Assembly: GCF_012275445.1 (NCBI RefSeq)
Contig: NZ_JAAZQK010000014.1
Coordinates: 1-64,000 of the forward strand
Direction of reading: 5' to 3'
Origin: Rhizobacter sp. SG703
Lineage (GTDB): Bacteria > Pseudomonadota > Gammaproteobacteria > Burkholderiales > Burkholderiaceae_C
Length of the DNA: 64,000 nucleotides
A program made the position numbers and the translations under genes. The notes beneath the pieces were generated by a model. The model searched no databases and was not told the DNA's origin. It saw only the letters and a list, made by a program, of their open reading frames with translations. The first letter of the stretch is position 1, and every line of letters begins with the position of its first letter. Below are positions 35,801 through 43,990 of the stretch, in pieces.

Positions 35801-35885
35801 GGACGGCCGCTGCGAGGAAGAGGGAACTCAGTGCCACCAGCGCTGTGCGCGGCCGGCGCGGGTCCCTGGGAATCGTGTGCTTCAT
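32817..35885 (-). CDS. di-heme oxidoreductase-type lipoprotein with discoidin domain
   Basis: A 1022-residue protein. Signal peptide with lipobox LSGC (Cys32) is followed by a Pro/Ser-rich linker to about residue 100, then an F5/8 C (discoidin) domain around 108-235 (SANGGNTADKAIDGK; DNWIQFDFG; LGYLKLVWE; RYVRISG). The rest is a DUF1111/di-heme oxidoreductase region with two c-type heme motifs, CFGCH (640-644) and CQSCH (901-905). A His-containing end MWHGGEGAASRDRF may provide an axial ligand. It would be lipid-anchored outside the inner membrane, combining carbohydrate or surface binding with redox chemistry. Substrate unknown. Its 3' end faces two hairpins. Confidence 0.82.
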   Translation of the reverse strand: MKHTIPRDPRRPRTALVALSSLFLAAAVLSGCGGKDADSASGSSPVGAPSPNSPAEPPAQPPASDPNPPNQENPPAPTPPSIPSGGAPAAPAPTPAQQLPAGVDMSKPGVAVAPAKATASSANGGNTADKAIDGKATQDSRWESSQSDDNWIQFDFGAKTQLGYLKLVWEAAYAKEYAILVSDDGATWYQLRYVADGKGGTEEFYNLNANVRYVRISGVKRATGYGYSIIEASFKSPGSDNTLGSAVTASVIPHPADGSNLIPPAAQQPPIDTIQFTLPDGTLVTRVGFVGRSRHARERGEDWNEAGFGANETVDAAGNPVDKGPGAHLNFVANYFAFRTWGVEFIDNSKVSGVTKPKIIVNQYFQQPQFGGGHSFVRGFDNPNTTGFGWMSPGDLLDDTKYTDGFVNKASCPVVPKPPQNALASPTSGYNGVIGANDGCSVVFDTFPGHSALSTNANGVLVRSADVPGATQFYDYAVTFDPATDKTTTATPVATKTVPARSLKAGDVVEFTPSFFSTTEIMKGLGTSDGHRYYTNELSYVVGAGLRPYYGAQPRLNNTPLPSATLQGGLGSVSYDYADNSNFVFQQPHNNIGMQNMQRFVEGRRWFHTSMQTGDHTENGNDRNLAAVGLQGPMFNQSTCFGCHVNNGRSLAPTVVNQKIDTMAVRTAAVDANGQQLPHPMYGLGAQMNAKASTDGVRRDWGTAVHVSGFELKTVKLADGTSVELSKPVVAFDGPTPAVYSVRSAQPVIGMGLLEAIPDADIIARAKSAPDSDGVKGVANFAYDPETGKVRLGRYGWKASKVSLRHQASAAALLDMSVTSPVYPNRDCLFGPAKCTTANRTDTGLTEDALKLLERYVALLAVPAQRSVASGYPKGVTPLAALNPDVNKIAAGETVFNTLKCQSCHVQSMTTGSTSEFQEVRDQKIKPYTDMLLHDMGADLGDGLTEGLATGNMWRTSPLWGIGYTELVAGKTIKVGYLHDSRARNLTEAIMWHGGEGAASRDRFAALSKADRDAVLAFLGSL

Positions 35886-36319
35886 GCTGACAGGTCCTTT
35901 GATCGTCTGGGTCTGCTTGGAATCGGGCGCCGCGAGAATTTCAGCAATCCTCAGTACATGGCGCATACGAGAAGTGATGCGCAGGTTTGATGCCAGCCGC
36001 GGTGCTGCGGAACCGGTTCCTCCGTGCGGTCCTGCCGCACGCGAGGCGGCACGGCCCGTCCGCAAAAGAGGGTCGTTTTCACGCTCGAAACAACTCGATA
36101 CAAGCCTGACCCATCGGGACCCGCGGCAACAGTTTGCGGCGGCCATCGCAGCACTGCAGCGCTTGCGGTGACAAGGATCGGGCGCTGCGGCTGCGATGAA
36201 CCTCCACGAAACGACGATACGTTCCATTCGGCGTGCAACGGTATCGGTCAATCGTCCGATGCCGCGGGCGAGCGGCCGGCCGGACACTGCCGGGATCAAC
36301 TTCCCGACGACCTCAAGCC
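35886..36319. other. long intergenic region with hairpin
   Basis: No gene is supported in this divergent region. It contains a perfect hairpin, CGTGCGG-TCCTG-CCGCACG at 36023-36041, of unknown role, and presumably promoters for the di-heme lipoprotein gene to the left and the membrane protein gene to the right. No clear -35/-10 pair stands out. Confidence 0.45.
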
Positions 36320-36877
36320 ATGATCACTCCGACCCATGTCCCGGCGAACGCCCGCTGGTTGAGAACGCTCTATGTCACGCGTGCCGCTTTTTCCATCGCC
36401 TGGGTGGTGCTCGCCTTCACGGTGGCGCGGACGTCGCCCGTCGTGGCGGGCGTGCTGCTGGTCGTGTACCCCGCGTGGGACGCGTTGGCGAACGCCGTCG
36501 ATGCCCGGCAATCGGGCGGCATGTCGGCGAATCCGACGCAGATGATCAACGCGCTGGTCAGTGCCATCGCCACGATCGCGATGGCGGTGGCGGTGGGGCG
36601 CGGGATGCCGGCCGTGTTCGTCGTGTTCGGCGCCTGGGCGGTGCTCTCCGGCGTGCTGCAGCTCGGAACCGCCGTGCGGCGCTGGAAGCACTTCGGCGCG
36701 CAATGGGCGATGGCGCTCAGCGGCGCGCAGTCGGCGCTCGCCGGCATCTTCTTCGTGAAGCAGGCGAGCGAGCCCAACCCGATGCTGCAGAACCTCGCAG
36801 GGTATGCGGCGGTGGGGGCGCTCTACTTCCTGATCTCGGGGGCGGTGCTGCTGTACCGCGAGCGCACGAGCCGCTGA
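36320..36877 (+). CDS. DUF308/HdeD-like membrane protein
   Basis: A 185-residue integral membrane protein with about five to six hydrophobic segments (AFSIAWVVLAFTVA; VVAGVLLVVYPAWDAL; LVSAIATIAMAVAVG; AVFVVFGAWAVLSGVLQL; ALYFLISGAVLLY). The arrangement is that of the HdeD/DUF308 family, small inner-membrane proteins tied in some species to acid stress. The start MITPTHVPANARW was chosen because membrane topology begins soon after. It is convergent with the roadblock genes. Confidence 0.7.
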   Translation: MITPTHVPANARWLRTLYVTRAAFSIAWVVLAFTVARTSPVVAGVLLVVYPAWDALANAVDARQSGGMSANPTQMINALVSAIATIAMAVAVGRGMPAVFVVFGAWAVLSGVLQLGTAVRRWKHFGAQWAMALSGAQSALAGIFFVKQASEPNPMLQNLAGYAAVGALYFLISGAVLLYRERTSR

Positions 36878-36888
36878 TCGTCAGCTCG

Positions 36889-37247
36889 TCAGATCGTCAG
36901 CTCGCGCTCGACGTCCTGCGCCTTGCGCCGCGCCAGTGCCAGGTTCGATTTGCCCTTGTCGAGCACGAAGTACACGAACACGCCTTCCTTGCGCGAGACC
37001 GGGCGAAGGACGTGGTACTGCCTGCCGAGCGTGATCAGGATGTCGTCGATCACGTCGTTCAGGCCGAGCTGGCGCATGGTCTTCAGCTTCGCGCGCACGA
37101 CCTCGGTGTTGCCGGCGGCAGCCACTTCGAGGTCGAGGCCGGCGCCGGCGCAGCCGAGCATCATGCCGCTCGCGGAGTCGACGACCGCGGCGCACATGGC
37201 GCCGTCGAGGTCAGCAGGTCGTCCAGGGATTGTCGAATGGTGGCCAT
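36889..37247 (-). pseudogene. roadblock/LC7-like protein with a one-base frame break
   Basis: From ATG at 37247 the frame reads MATIRQSLDDLLT and then derails. Adding one C to the CC pair at plus-strand 37209-37210 continues it into LDGAMCAAVVDSASGMMLG and on to the end, giving a normal 119-residue roadblock/LC7 protein (an MglB-like regulator of a small GTPase). Total length plus one base is divisible by three, which supports a single deletion. A ribosome-binding-like GGACGAAG precedes the start. The downstream two-thirds still reads through without stops, so the break is recent or a consensus error. Confidence 0.65.
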
Positions 37248-37268
37248 GTCTTCGTCCGTCGTTGAGTG

Positions 37269-37652
37269 TCAGAGGGGGGAGGGTTTCGGGAGATTCAGCA
37301 AGCGGCCCAGCGTGCGCACCATGCACTGCCAGGCCAGCCAGTCGACGCCGCGGTGGCGGCCGTGCGCGACGAGCAACAGGTCGGGCTCGCTGCTGCACGG
37401 GAACACCGCCAGCACGCCGTTCGCGTGGTACATGACGGCCGCCGCCAGCGTGCCCAGCCCGGCAAAGTGCAGCTTCTGCCGGTCGTGCAGCCGCCAGTAG
37501 TCGACGGCCGCTTCCCAGACACGCTCGGAGCCCGGCGTGCCGGCGCTGGCATGCCACACCAGCCCGGTGGACGCGTCCACCAGGGCGCAGCCCAGGATGC
37601 CCGGCTGACCGGCCATGCGGCCCATCTCGGCGATCACGAGCGGCAGGTTCAT
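37269..37652 (-). CDS. roadblock/LC7-like protein
   Basis: A 127-residue protein starting MNLPLVIAEMGRMAGQPGILGCALVDASTGLVW, the standard front of a roadblock/LC7 domain with beta hairpin; the later YHANGVLAVFPCSSEPDLLLVAHG is also typical. Such proteins dimerise and modulate a partner Ras-like GTPase. Its ATG overlaps the stop of the preceding broken gene (ATGA), so translation would be coupled. It is followed by the frame-broken roadblock gene. Cellular role unknown; related GTPase/roadblock sets affect polarity or motility in other bacteria. Confidence 0.7.
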   Translation of the reverse strand: MNLPLVIAEMGRMAGQPGILGCALVDASTGLVWHASAGTPGSERVWEAAVDYWRLHDRQKLHFAGLGTLAAAVMYHANGVLAVFPCSSEPDLLLVAHGRHRGVDWLAWQCMVRTLGRLLNLPKPSPL

Positions 37653-38104
37653 GCGTCGTTCACCAGTCGCTCTGACCAGTGCCGCCAGGCGGGCCGGCGC
37701 CACGGCCATGCGGCCGCCGTGCGCGAGCTCGAAGCCGTCGGCGCTGGCGACCACGATGGCGCCGGCGCCGTCCAGGTCGACCAGGAGGGCCTGCACCGCG
37801 CGCAATGCCTGCGCGGCGGCATCGGCGGAAGAAACTTCGAAGATGGGGCATCGGTGGCGACGATGCGCCACATGAACTCGAAGCGCACCTGGCCGGGCGT
37901 GCCGAACAGGCGCACGCACTGGCCGTCGCCCAGATCGACCTGCCCGAAGTCCAGCCCGACGGTGGTGCGGGCCTTGTGCAGCCGGACGTCGGTGTTCTGC
38001 ACCTCGGTGCTCACCGGTGGCGTGTCGCTCAGCGCCGCGATCGCGGTGGTCTTGCCGGCACCGGGCGTGCCGGTGAACACGATCTTGAAGTCCTTCATCG
38101 TCAT
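37649..38104 (-). pseudogene. MglA-like small GTPase, broken and fused out of frame to a roadblock segment
   Basis: The first 85 residues are a clear Ras-like GTPase front: P-loop FTGTPGAGKTTAIAAL, switch region TTVGLDFG and Walker B-type RLFGTPGQVRFEFMW. After RIVATDA the expected central and C-terminal GTPase sequence (NKxD-type guanine motif) is missing. The frame then becomes a low-complexity shadow up to a stop at 37649. Adding one C to the run at plus-strand 37845-37848 instead yields PIFEVSSADAAAQALRAV followed by a roadblock-like GAIVVASADGFELAHG. So either a deletion fused the GTPase with a roadblock gene, or several errors occur here. Not expected to hydrolyse GTP as it stands. Confidence 0.6.
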
Positions 38105-38835
38105 GAGGCGAGGCCCAGGCGGCGGCGGATGCGCGTGATCAGGCCGGTGGACGCGGGGGCGCCGTGCGGCGGTACCGGCGAAGGCTCGGGCCACGATGCC
38201 GGCACTGCGGCGGACTCGAACACGCGGGCCGCCTGCACGTCGAGCAGGCCGAGCGCGATCAGCGTGGTGGCGAATTCATCGCACAGCGTCCGGTCCACGT
38301 TGCTCAGGTGCGCCAGCTCGTCCAGGTCCAGGTGCCTCGACGACAGGAAGCTGGCCAGGGTCCGGTGGTGGCGATGTGCCTGCAGCACGGCCGACGGCGG
38401 CCAGCGGCGCAAGCGGCAGCGCGCGCCCGGCAGCAAGGTCGGCAACAGCATCGGCGTGGCCTCGCCGAAGGGTTGCGCGATGGCGTAGGTGAGCACCGCC
38501 GGCGGCGCGGGCCGCCTGTCGAGCAGCCGGCTCTCCAACGCGCACAGCGCATCGACGAAGGCGTCGTACTGCAGCGGGCGGACCAGCGCGTTGCGACCGG
38601 CGGTCCGGTCCGGCTGCGGGTCCGTCACCGACAGGCTCGGCATCGACCCCGGCGTGCCGGTGGGCAGGCCGCGGCCGGACAGCAGCAGGTCGGCCTGGCC
38701 GTCGGACACCAGCACCCAGCGGCACTGGAAGCGGGCACTGCCGACGCGCAGGAAGGCCGCGATCCGCCCGAGGTCGTTCGCGGTGAGGTGCTGCGTCAGC
38801 AGCTTGAGCTCGCGCAGGGTGGTGGGGGGATTCAT
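38101..38835 (-). CDS. hypothetical protein of the GTPase/roadblock operon
   Basis: A 244-residue soluble protein with no recognised catalytic motif. The N-terminal half contains RFQCRWVLVSDGQADLLLSGRG, the C-terminal part LASFLSSRHLDLDELAHLSNVDRTLCDEFATTLIALGLL, which looks like a small winged-helix or helical bundle. It ends in a basic, Pro-containing tail. The stop overlaps the start of the GTPase gene (ATGA), so it is the first gene of the GTPase/roadblock set and probably its adaptor. Family unknown to me. Confidence 0.65.
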   Translation of the reverse strand: MNPPTTLRELKLLTQHLTANDLGRIAAFLRVGSARFQCRWVLVSDGQADLLLSGRGLPTGTPGSMPSLSVTDPQPDRTAGRNALVRPLQYDAFVDALCALESRLLDRRPAPPAVLTYAIAQPFGEATPMLLPTLLPGARCRLRRWPPSAVLQAHRHHRTLASFLSSRHLDLDELAHLSNVDRTLCDEFATTLIALGLLDVQAARVFESAAVPASWPEPSPVPPHGAPASTGLITRIRRRLGLAS

Positions 38836-38867
38836 GGGGACTGCAACGAGAGGGATCGCTCGGCGCA

Positions 38868-40085
38868 TCAGCGCAGGTGCCCGACACCCACCCCGGCCGA
38901 CAGCACCGCCGGCACCTTGCGGGCCGGGTAGGGCCGCACGATGCTGCCCGGCGGGGCGGCCTTCGCGGCGGCCAGCACCGCGGCATCCGCGGTGAAGCCG
39001 TCGGCGGCCGGCGCCGGCGTCGCGATGTTGACGGCGCAGTTGCGGCCCAGCGCAGCGTTGCAGGCCGACGTGCCGGCGTCGGTCTGCGCGAGCAGGCCAT
39101 GCACCGAGCCGGCGGCCGGGCCGTGCAGCACCGGCACCGGAACGTCCTCGAAGTAGTTGCCCTCGACCAGCACTCGGGTGCCGCCGCCCGCGGTGTCGAT
39201 TGCATGCCAGGAGCCGTCCTGGAAGTGGTTGTTGACCACCTGCACCAGGGCGTCGCCCTCGATGCGCGGGCCGCGGCCGGAAAAGTCGTGCAGCCAGTTG
39301 TTCGCGAAGGTCAACCGGCCCGTGCCGTGGAACAGCAGGGGCCCGTCGTGCGTGTCGTCGCAGCGGGCCGGCCAGGCGCTGTGGCCGTCGAACTCGTTCC
39401 ACGAGATGGTCACGTCCGCCGCCGCGCCGCCGTGATCTCCAGTGCCGGTCACGATGAACCGGCGCCCGACGCGGGCGAAGCGGTTGTGGTCGATCCACAC
39501 GCCACTCGCATCGGCGATCGTCACGGCATCGCCGCCGAAAGCCAGTCCCTCGTCGATGTCGGTGATCGACAGGTTGCGGATGACGACGTTGCTGACGCCG
39601 TTCCGCAGCAGGAAGCCCTGGCCCTTCACCGCTGCATTGGCGCCGATGCCGAGCACCGTCTTGTTCGATCCGACGGTCATGCCGCGCGCGGCCGCCGCGT
39701 TGTACCGCACGTCGAAGAGCTGCTTGCCGTCGCAGCCCTCGGCCGCGGCCGGGCCCTCCGCGTAGTCGCCGAGGTCGATGGTGGTCGCGATCTCGATGGT
39801 GCGCGGCGTGGTGTCGGTGCACGCGCCGGCCGACGCGTTGCGGCACAGCTCGTACTTCAGCTGCGCCGGCGTGCCGACCCGCACCGTCGCGCCGCCGGCC
39901 CCGCCGGTGACACCGGCACCGGCGCCGACCGGCCCGCTCGCGGTCGCGCTGGCCGGCAGCGCCGCCTCGCCAACGTCGCCGCCGGCGACCGGCAGGCCGC
40001 CGCCGCAGCCCGTCAGGACCCACACCGCGGCCAGGCCGGCGGCGCGCTTCATCGGGGCCACTGTCGAGTGCGGTGAATGCTTCAT
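38868..40085 (-). CDS. pectate/pectin lyase-type lipoprotein (PL1)
   Basis: A 405-residue lipoprotein (lipobox LTGC, Cys27) with a right-handed parallel beta-helix of the polysaccharide lyase family 1: NVVIRNLSITDIDEG...DAVTI, then GVWIDHNRF (196-203), ADVTISWNEFDGHSAW and a Cys-rich C-terminal part. The vWiDH motif is the PL1 hallmark; the enzyme should cleave polygalacturonate or pectin by beta-elimination. Lipid anchoring suggests surface display or periplasmic retention. GAGGTG lies seven bases before the ATG. The promoter carries a four-repeat heptamer array described below. Neighbours are a sensor kinase and response regulator. Confidence 0.83.
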   Translation of the reverse strand: MKHSPHSTVAPMKRAAGLAAVWVLTGCGGGLPVAGGDVGEAALPASATASGPVGAGAGVTGGAGGATVRVGTPAQLKYELCRNASAGACTDTTPRTIEIATTIDLGDYAEGPAAAEGCDGKQLFDVRYNAAAARGMTVGSNKTVLGIGANAAVKGQGFLLRNGVSNVVIRNLSITDIDEGLAFGGDAVTIADASGVWIDHNRFARVGRRFIVTGTGDHGGAAADVTISWNEFDGHSAWPARCDDTHDGPLLFHGTGRLTFANNWLHDFSGRGPRIEGDALVQVVNNHFQDGSWHAIDTAGGGTRVLVEGNYFEDVPVPVLHGPAAGSVHGLLAQTDAGTSACNAALGRNCAVNIATPAPAADGFTADAAVLAAAKAAPPGSIVRPYPARKVPAVLSAGVGVGHLR

Positions 40086-40124
40086 CGGGACACCTCGGGG
40101 ACTGCTGCTTCGGGACGAGCCGCG

Positions 40125-40192
40125 AATGTAGGGAGTCCCCGTCCGGTGCGCATGACCGCGAGCTGATCGACGCTTGACGGGTGCCTGACCGG
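40125..40192 (-). promoter_or_regulatory. promoter of pectin lyase gene: TACATT -10 plus four 11-bp direct repeats
   Basis: Heptamers TGACCGC, TGATCGA, TGACGGG and TGACCGG begin at plus-strand 40153, 40164, 40175 and 40186, exactly 11 bp apart (minus-strand reading: NCSRTCA class). A -10-like TACATT on the minus strand lies at 40130-40125, separated from the nearest repeat by 22 bp. The arrangement resembles sites of OmpR/PhoB-type regulators, which bind head-to-tail heptamers. The same geometry occurs at 45381-45437. Confidence 0.7.
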
Positions 40193-40267
40193 TGCGGCCC
40201 GTGCCGCGGCGCCGTGACGTGGCTCACGCCGGGCCGCTCAGGGCGCCGGTATTCCGGGCCGCACGCT

Positions 40268-43200
40268 TCACGCGGTGGTGTTGCGCGCGGCCTCCTCGAA
40301 GCGCACCCGCACCGTCGTGCCGGCGCCGGGCCGGCTGTCGATCCCGAACGAGCCGCCCAGCAGGCGTGCACGTTCTTCCATGCCGAGCAGGCCGTGCCCG
40401 CTGCGCTCGCCGGCGGGGTCGAAACCGACGCCGTCATCGGTGATGGTCAGCACCCAGGCCTGCGCGTCGCGCTGCAGGCTCACGCTCACCTGGCTGGCCT
40501 GCGCATGGCGGCGCACGTTGGTGAGCGACTCCTGCGCGAGGCGAAAGAGCTGCGTCGCTGCATCCGGCGCCAGTCCGTCCGCCGCCGCATCGAGCTGCAG
40601 CCGGCACGGCGCACCGGTGGCGTGGGTGAACTCAGCGGCCAGCCACTCGAGCGCTGCGGCCAGGCCGCCGTCGAGCGCCGGTGGTCGCAGCTGCTTGACG
40701 AGGGCGCGCACGCCGCCGGCCAGGTGATCGATGCGATCGAGCAGCAGCTGGAAGTGCTCCTGCGCCGGCGGCCGCTCGCCACGCGCCCGCGCGCGCAGCA
40801 CCGACGCCTCCATGCGCAGCGCCGCCAGCTGCTGGCCCATTTCGTCATGCAGTTCGCGTGCGATGCGCCTGCGCTCGTCTTCCAGCGCGTGCGTGTTGTG
40901 CTCGCCCAGCCGGCGCAGCGCCTGGCGCGACGTTTCGAGCTCGGCGGTGCGCTCGGCCACCGCGTGCTCGAGGCGCTCGCGGTCGCGGTGCTGGCGCCGG
41001 TTCGCGACCAGGTTCGACAGCCACCACAGCAGCGCCAGCGCCGCCGCGGCGGCCAGCTTCGCCGGTGCCGACCGCCACCACGGCGGCGCGATCACGAAGG
41101 CGATGCGCAGCGGCGGGCCGGCCTCGGCGATCGGCACGCGGGCTCCGGCGCGCACCTGGAGCAGGTGCGCGCCCGCCTCGGGCGACTCGATGGTCACCAC
41201 GTTGCCGTCGATCGCACGCCATGCGGCGTCGTCGTCCAGCCGGTATTCGACGCGCAGCGTGCGGCCGCGGGCGATGCTGGGGGTGGCGAGCGCGAGTTCC
41301 AGGTGGCGATCATCCCAGGCGATCTGCGGCAGCGAGGCCGGCTGCGCCGTCTTCGCGCCGAAGCGCAGCGCGTCGGCACGCAGCGTCGGGGGCGCTTTCG
41401 CCTGCGCCGGGCGCAGCCGCGTGATCCCGGCGCTGCTGCCGATCCACGCCGTGCCGTCGGCTTCCAGCAGGACTGCATCCTCGTCGATGTCGTCCCACAG
41501 CAACCCGTTCGTGCGATCGATGTGCGACCAGCGGCCGCCGTCGTGGATGAAGACGCCATGGTCGGTGCCGAGCCAGATGCGCCCGTCGGGCGCGCAGCGC
41601 AGGAAGTAGACGGCCGGGTCGCCGAACAGCGTGAGGTCGAAGCGGCGCACCAGCCGGGCTGTGGCGTCGCCCTGCAGCGTGTAGACGGCCAGGCTGCGCG
41701 AGTCGATCACCCAGAACTCGGACGCGCCGGCGAAGCTCGCGTGCCCGTCGGCGTCGATCACCTGGCCGTGATCGTCGCGCATCGGCACCCAGGCGTTGTC
41801 GACCACGCGGAAGATGCGGCGCTCGCCGATGAACCAGTCGACCGCGGCGGGCCCGGTCCCGGCGACGACGACGCTGCCCACCCACTCGCCTTCCGGCAGG
41901 CCCTGCGCGACGGGTTGGCGGCGCAGTCCCGTCGCAGAGGCGACGATGCGGTCGACGCCATGGCGTCCTGCAAGGTAGACGGTGCCTTCCTTGCCCGGCA
42001 TCGCCGCGGTCAGCGAGGGATCGTGGAACACCGCGTCGGCAGCGGAGGCACCGGCCTTGAGCCGCAGCACCTGCCCCGCCTCGACCCACCACAGCGCGCC
42101 GTCGGCATCGACGACGACCACGTTGGCCGCTCCCCTGGGACGCGACGAGGGCAAGGGTCGCACCCGGTCGCCGGTGCCGTCGAGCCAGGCGATGCCCTGC
42201 GCGGTGCCGGCCCACAAGCGCCCGCGGCCGTCGCGGGCGAAGCTGAAGACGGCGGGGGCCGGCAGCCCTTGCGCCGGCGTCCAGTGATCGGCCTGCAGGT
42301 AGCCGACCCAGTGGTGCAGGCCACGGCCCGAGGTGCCCAGCCACAGCGCGCCCTCGGCGTCGAACAGCAGCGAGCGGACCAGGGTCTCGGGCAGCCCCTC
42401 TTTCGGCGTCCATGATTGCCACCGCTGTCCGTCCCAGCGTGCAACGCCCGCATCGGTGGCCACCACGATGCGCCCCGCCGGGTCCTCGGCGAGGGCCGAG
42501 GTGGCCGGAAAGCGCCGCGCCGCCGGGGCCTCGACCGCGACGAAGCGGTGCTGCGCCGGCCGCAGTTGCGCGAGCAGGTCGCTGCTGCGCGCCCAGACGC
42601 TGCCGTCGCGGCCGAGCACCAGGCTGCCCCACATGCGGGCCGGCAGGCCGTCGGCCACGCCCCACGAACGCAGCGTTCCGTCGCGCCATTCGCACAGGCC
42701 CAGGCCACAGCCGAACCACAGGGCGCCGCGGCCTGCGCGCAGCGGCCCGGCATCGGCATCCATCGCCCCCGGCGGCACCGCGAAGGCCGGCAGCTTCACG
42801 CGCTGCACGACGGGTGCCCGGCCTGCCGGTGCCGTGGCGTCGATCGCCCACACCCGGCTGCTGCGGTCGATGGCGTAGACGATGCCGCGCTCGTCGACGT
42901 CGATGCGCTGCCCGCCTTCGACACCGATCAGCGCCCCGCTGGGCTGGGTGACCGCGGTCCAGGCCGGCCTGCCGTCGGTCTCGCGGCGCAGGAACAGGCC
43001 GAGGTCGGTCGCGATCCACAGCCGGCCGCCGCCATCGGCCCGCGCCGTCAGCAGCACCGCCCGTTCCGCGCCCGGCGGCAACGCCTCGCGCCGGATGCGA
43101 AAACCGTCGAAGCGGAACAGCCCGTTCTCGGTGCAGATCCACAGCGTGCCGTCGGTCGCCTGCGTCAGGCAACCGACCGCCATGTTGGTCAGCCCGGCCG

Positions 43201-43321
43201 ATTGCTGGTAGCCCTCGAACACCGCATGCTGCGCGTGCGCGGCCGCGGCCAGGCCCACCAGCAGCAGCGCCGCGAGCGCCGCCTTGCCGCGCTCAATCCA
43301 CCAGGCCGTGTCGCAGCGCAT
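40268..43321 (-). CDS. hybrid two-component sensor: beta-propeller histidine kinase
   Basis: A 1017-residue membrane kinase of the propeller type. A signal-like N-terminus (LAALLLVGLAAAAHAQ) is followed by a two-component-regulator propeller (repeats such as DGTLWICTENGLFRFDG and GRLWAGTAQGIAWLDG), a Y_Y_Y-type domain, one membrane helix (KLAAAAALALLWWLSNLVA), a HisKA_3 dimerisation segment with H825 in RRIARELHDEMGQQ, and a HATPase domain ending GAGTTVRVRFEEA. Such sensors detect extracellular saccharides. It overlaps the response regulator gene by 29 bases, so the two are co-translated. Being beside a pectin lyase gene, an oligogalacturonide signal is plausible. Confidence 0.88.
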   Translation of the reverse strand: MRCDTAWWIERGKAALAALLLVGLAAAAHAQHAVFEGYQQSAGLTNMAVGCLTQATDGTLWICTENGLFRFDGFRIRREALPPGAERAVLLTARADGGGRLWIATDLGLFLRRETDGRPAWTAVTQPSGALIGVEGGQRIDVDERGIVYAIDRSSRVWAIDATAPAGRAPVVQRVKLPAFAVPPGAMDADAGPLRAGRGALWFGCGLGLCEWRDGTLRSWGVADGLPARMWGSLVLGRDGSVWARSSDLLAQLRPAQHRFVAVEAPAARRFPATSALAEDPAGRIVVATDAGVARWDGQRWQSWTPKEGLPETLVRSLLFDAEGALWLGTSGRGLHHWVGYLQADHWTPAQGLPAPAVFSFARDGRGRLWAGTAQGIAWLDGTGDRVRPLPSSRPRGAANVVVVDADGALWWVEAGQVLRLKAGASAADAVFHDPSLTAAMPGKEGTVYLAGRHGVDRIVASATGLRRQPVAQGLPEGEWVGSVVVAGTGPAAVDWFIGERRIFRVVDNAWVPMRDDHGQVIDADGHASFAGASEFWVIDSRSLAVYTLQGDATARLVRRFDLTLFGDPAVYFLRCAPDGRIWLGTDHGVFIHDGGRWSHIDRTNGLLWDDIDEDAVLLEADGTAWIGSSAGITRLRPAQAKAPPTLRADALRFGAKTAQPASLPQIAWDDRHLELALATPSIARGRTLRVEYRLDDDAAWRAIDGNVVTIESPEAGAHLLQVRAGARVPIAEAGPPLRIAFVIAPPWWRSAPAKLAAAAALALLWWLSNLVANRRQHRDRERLEHAVAERTAELETSRQALRRLGEHNTHALEDERRRIARELHDEMGQQLAALRMEASVLRARARGERPPAQEHFQLLLDRIDHLAGGVRALVKQLRPPALDGGLAAALEWLAAEFTHATGAPCRLQLDAAADGLAPDAATQLFRLAQESLTNVRRHAQASQVSVSLQRDAQAWVLTITDDGVGFDPAGERSGHGLLGMEERARLLGGSFGIDSRPGAGTTVRVRFEEAARNTTA

Positions 43322-43946
43322 AGCGGACGAGGTCGCTCAGCGAATCCTGGCCGAGCTTCTCCATCAGCCGCGCCTTGTAGGTGCTGACGGTGTTGGGCGC
43401 GAGCTGCAACTGCGCGGCGATGTCGGTCGGCGATCGGCCCTTCACCAGCGCGATCAGCACCTGGCGTTCGCGCGTCGACAGCAGGGCCATCGGTTCTTCC
43501 TGCGCCTGCTCGGCGCGGATCAGTTCGGCGCTCAGCGACGGATCGACATAGCTGCGACCGGTGGCCACGCGGTGGATCGCGTCGATCAGTTGCTCGGGCG
43601 AGACGTCCTTCGTGAGGTAGCCGAGGGCGCCGGCTTTCAGCGCGCGCCGCGCGATGTGCGGATCGGCGTGCATCGTCAGCACCAGCACCGGCAGCCCGGG
43701 GTGCGCGGCGGCGACCCGCTCGATCAGGTCGACGCCGGTGCAGCCGGGCATCAGCAGGTCCAGCAGCAGCAGGTCGACGCCGCCAGCCTGGAGCCCGGCC
43801 AGCACCTCGGCGGCCGACGCGGCCTGGCCGGCCAGCGCCAGCCGGTCGTCGAGATCGAGCATCTTGCGCAGGCCTTCGCGCACCAGCGCGTGGTCGTCGG
43901 CGATGAGGACGCGGATCGGGCCCGCGGCGGGCGGCGTGGGGTTCAT
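43293..43946 (-). CDS. NarL/LuxR-type response regulator
   Basis: A 217-residue response regulator. The receiver domain has the acidic pair (IADDHALV), phosphorylatable D63 in LLLDLLMPG, the conserved Thr (VLTMHAD) and Lys (YLTKDVS). The C-terminal LuxR-type helix-turn-helix includes LSTRERQVLIALVKGRSPTDIAAQLQ with the usual TxxxYxxRLxxKL pattern later. It is the partner of the propeller kinase encoded just downstream. A TGTAG-N8-CTACA palindrome lies 25 bases upstream of its start. Confidence 0.88.
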   Translation of the reverse strand: MNPTPPAAGPIRVLIADDHALVREGLRKMLDLDDRLALAGQAASAAEVLAGLQAGGVDLLLLDLLMPGCTGVDLIERVAAAHPGLPVLVLTMHADPHIARRALKAGALGYLTKDVSPEQLIDAIHRVATGRSYVDPSLSAELIRAEQAQEEPMALLSTRERQVLIALVKGRSPTDIAAQLQLAPNTVSTYKARLMEKLGQDSLSDLVRYALRHGLVD

Positions 43947-43970
43947 GGGCGCAACCGGAACGGTGCCGTG

Positions 43971-43990
43971 ATGTAGTGATCAGTCTACAT
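43971..43990. promoter_or_regulatory. palindrome TGTAG-N8-CTACA upstream of response regulator gene
   Basis: ATGTAG and CTACAT flank eight bases (TGATCAGT) 25 bases upstream of the response regulator start. The same 5-bp arms with the same 8-bp spacing recur at 44082-44101. Symmetric sites fit dimeric NarL-type regulators. Confidence 0.6.
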
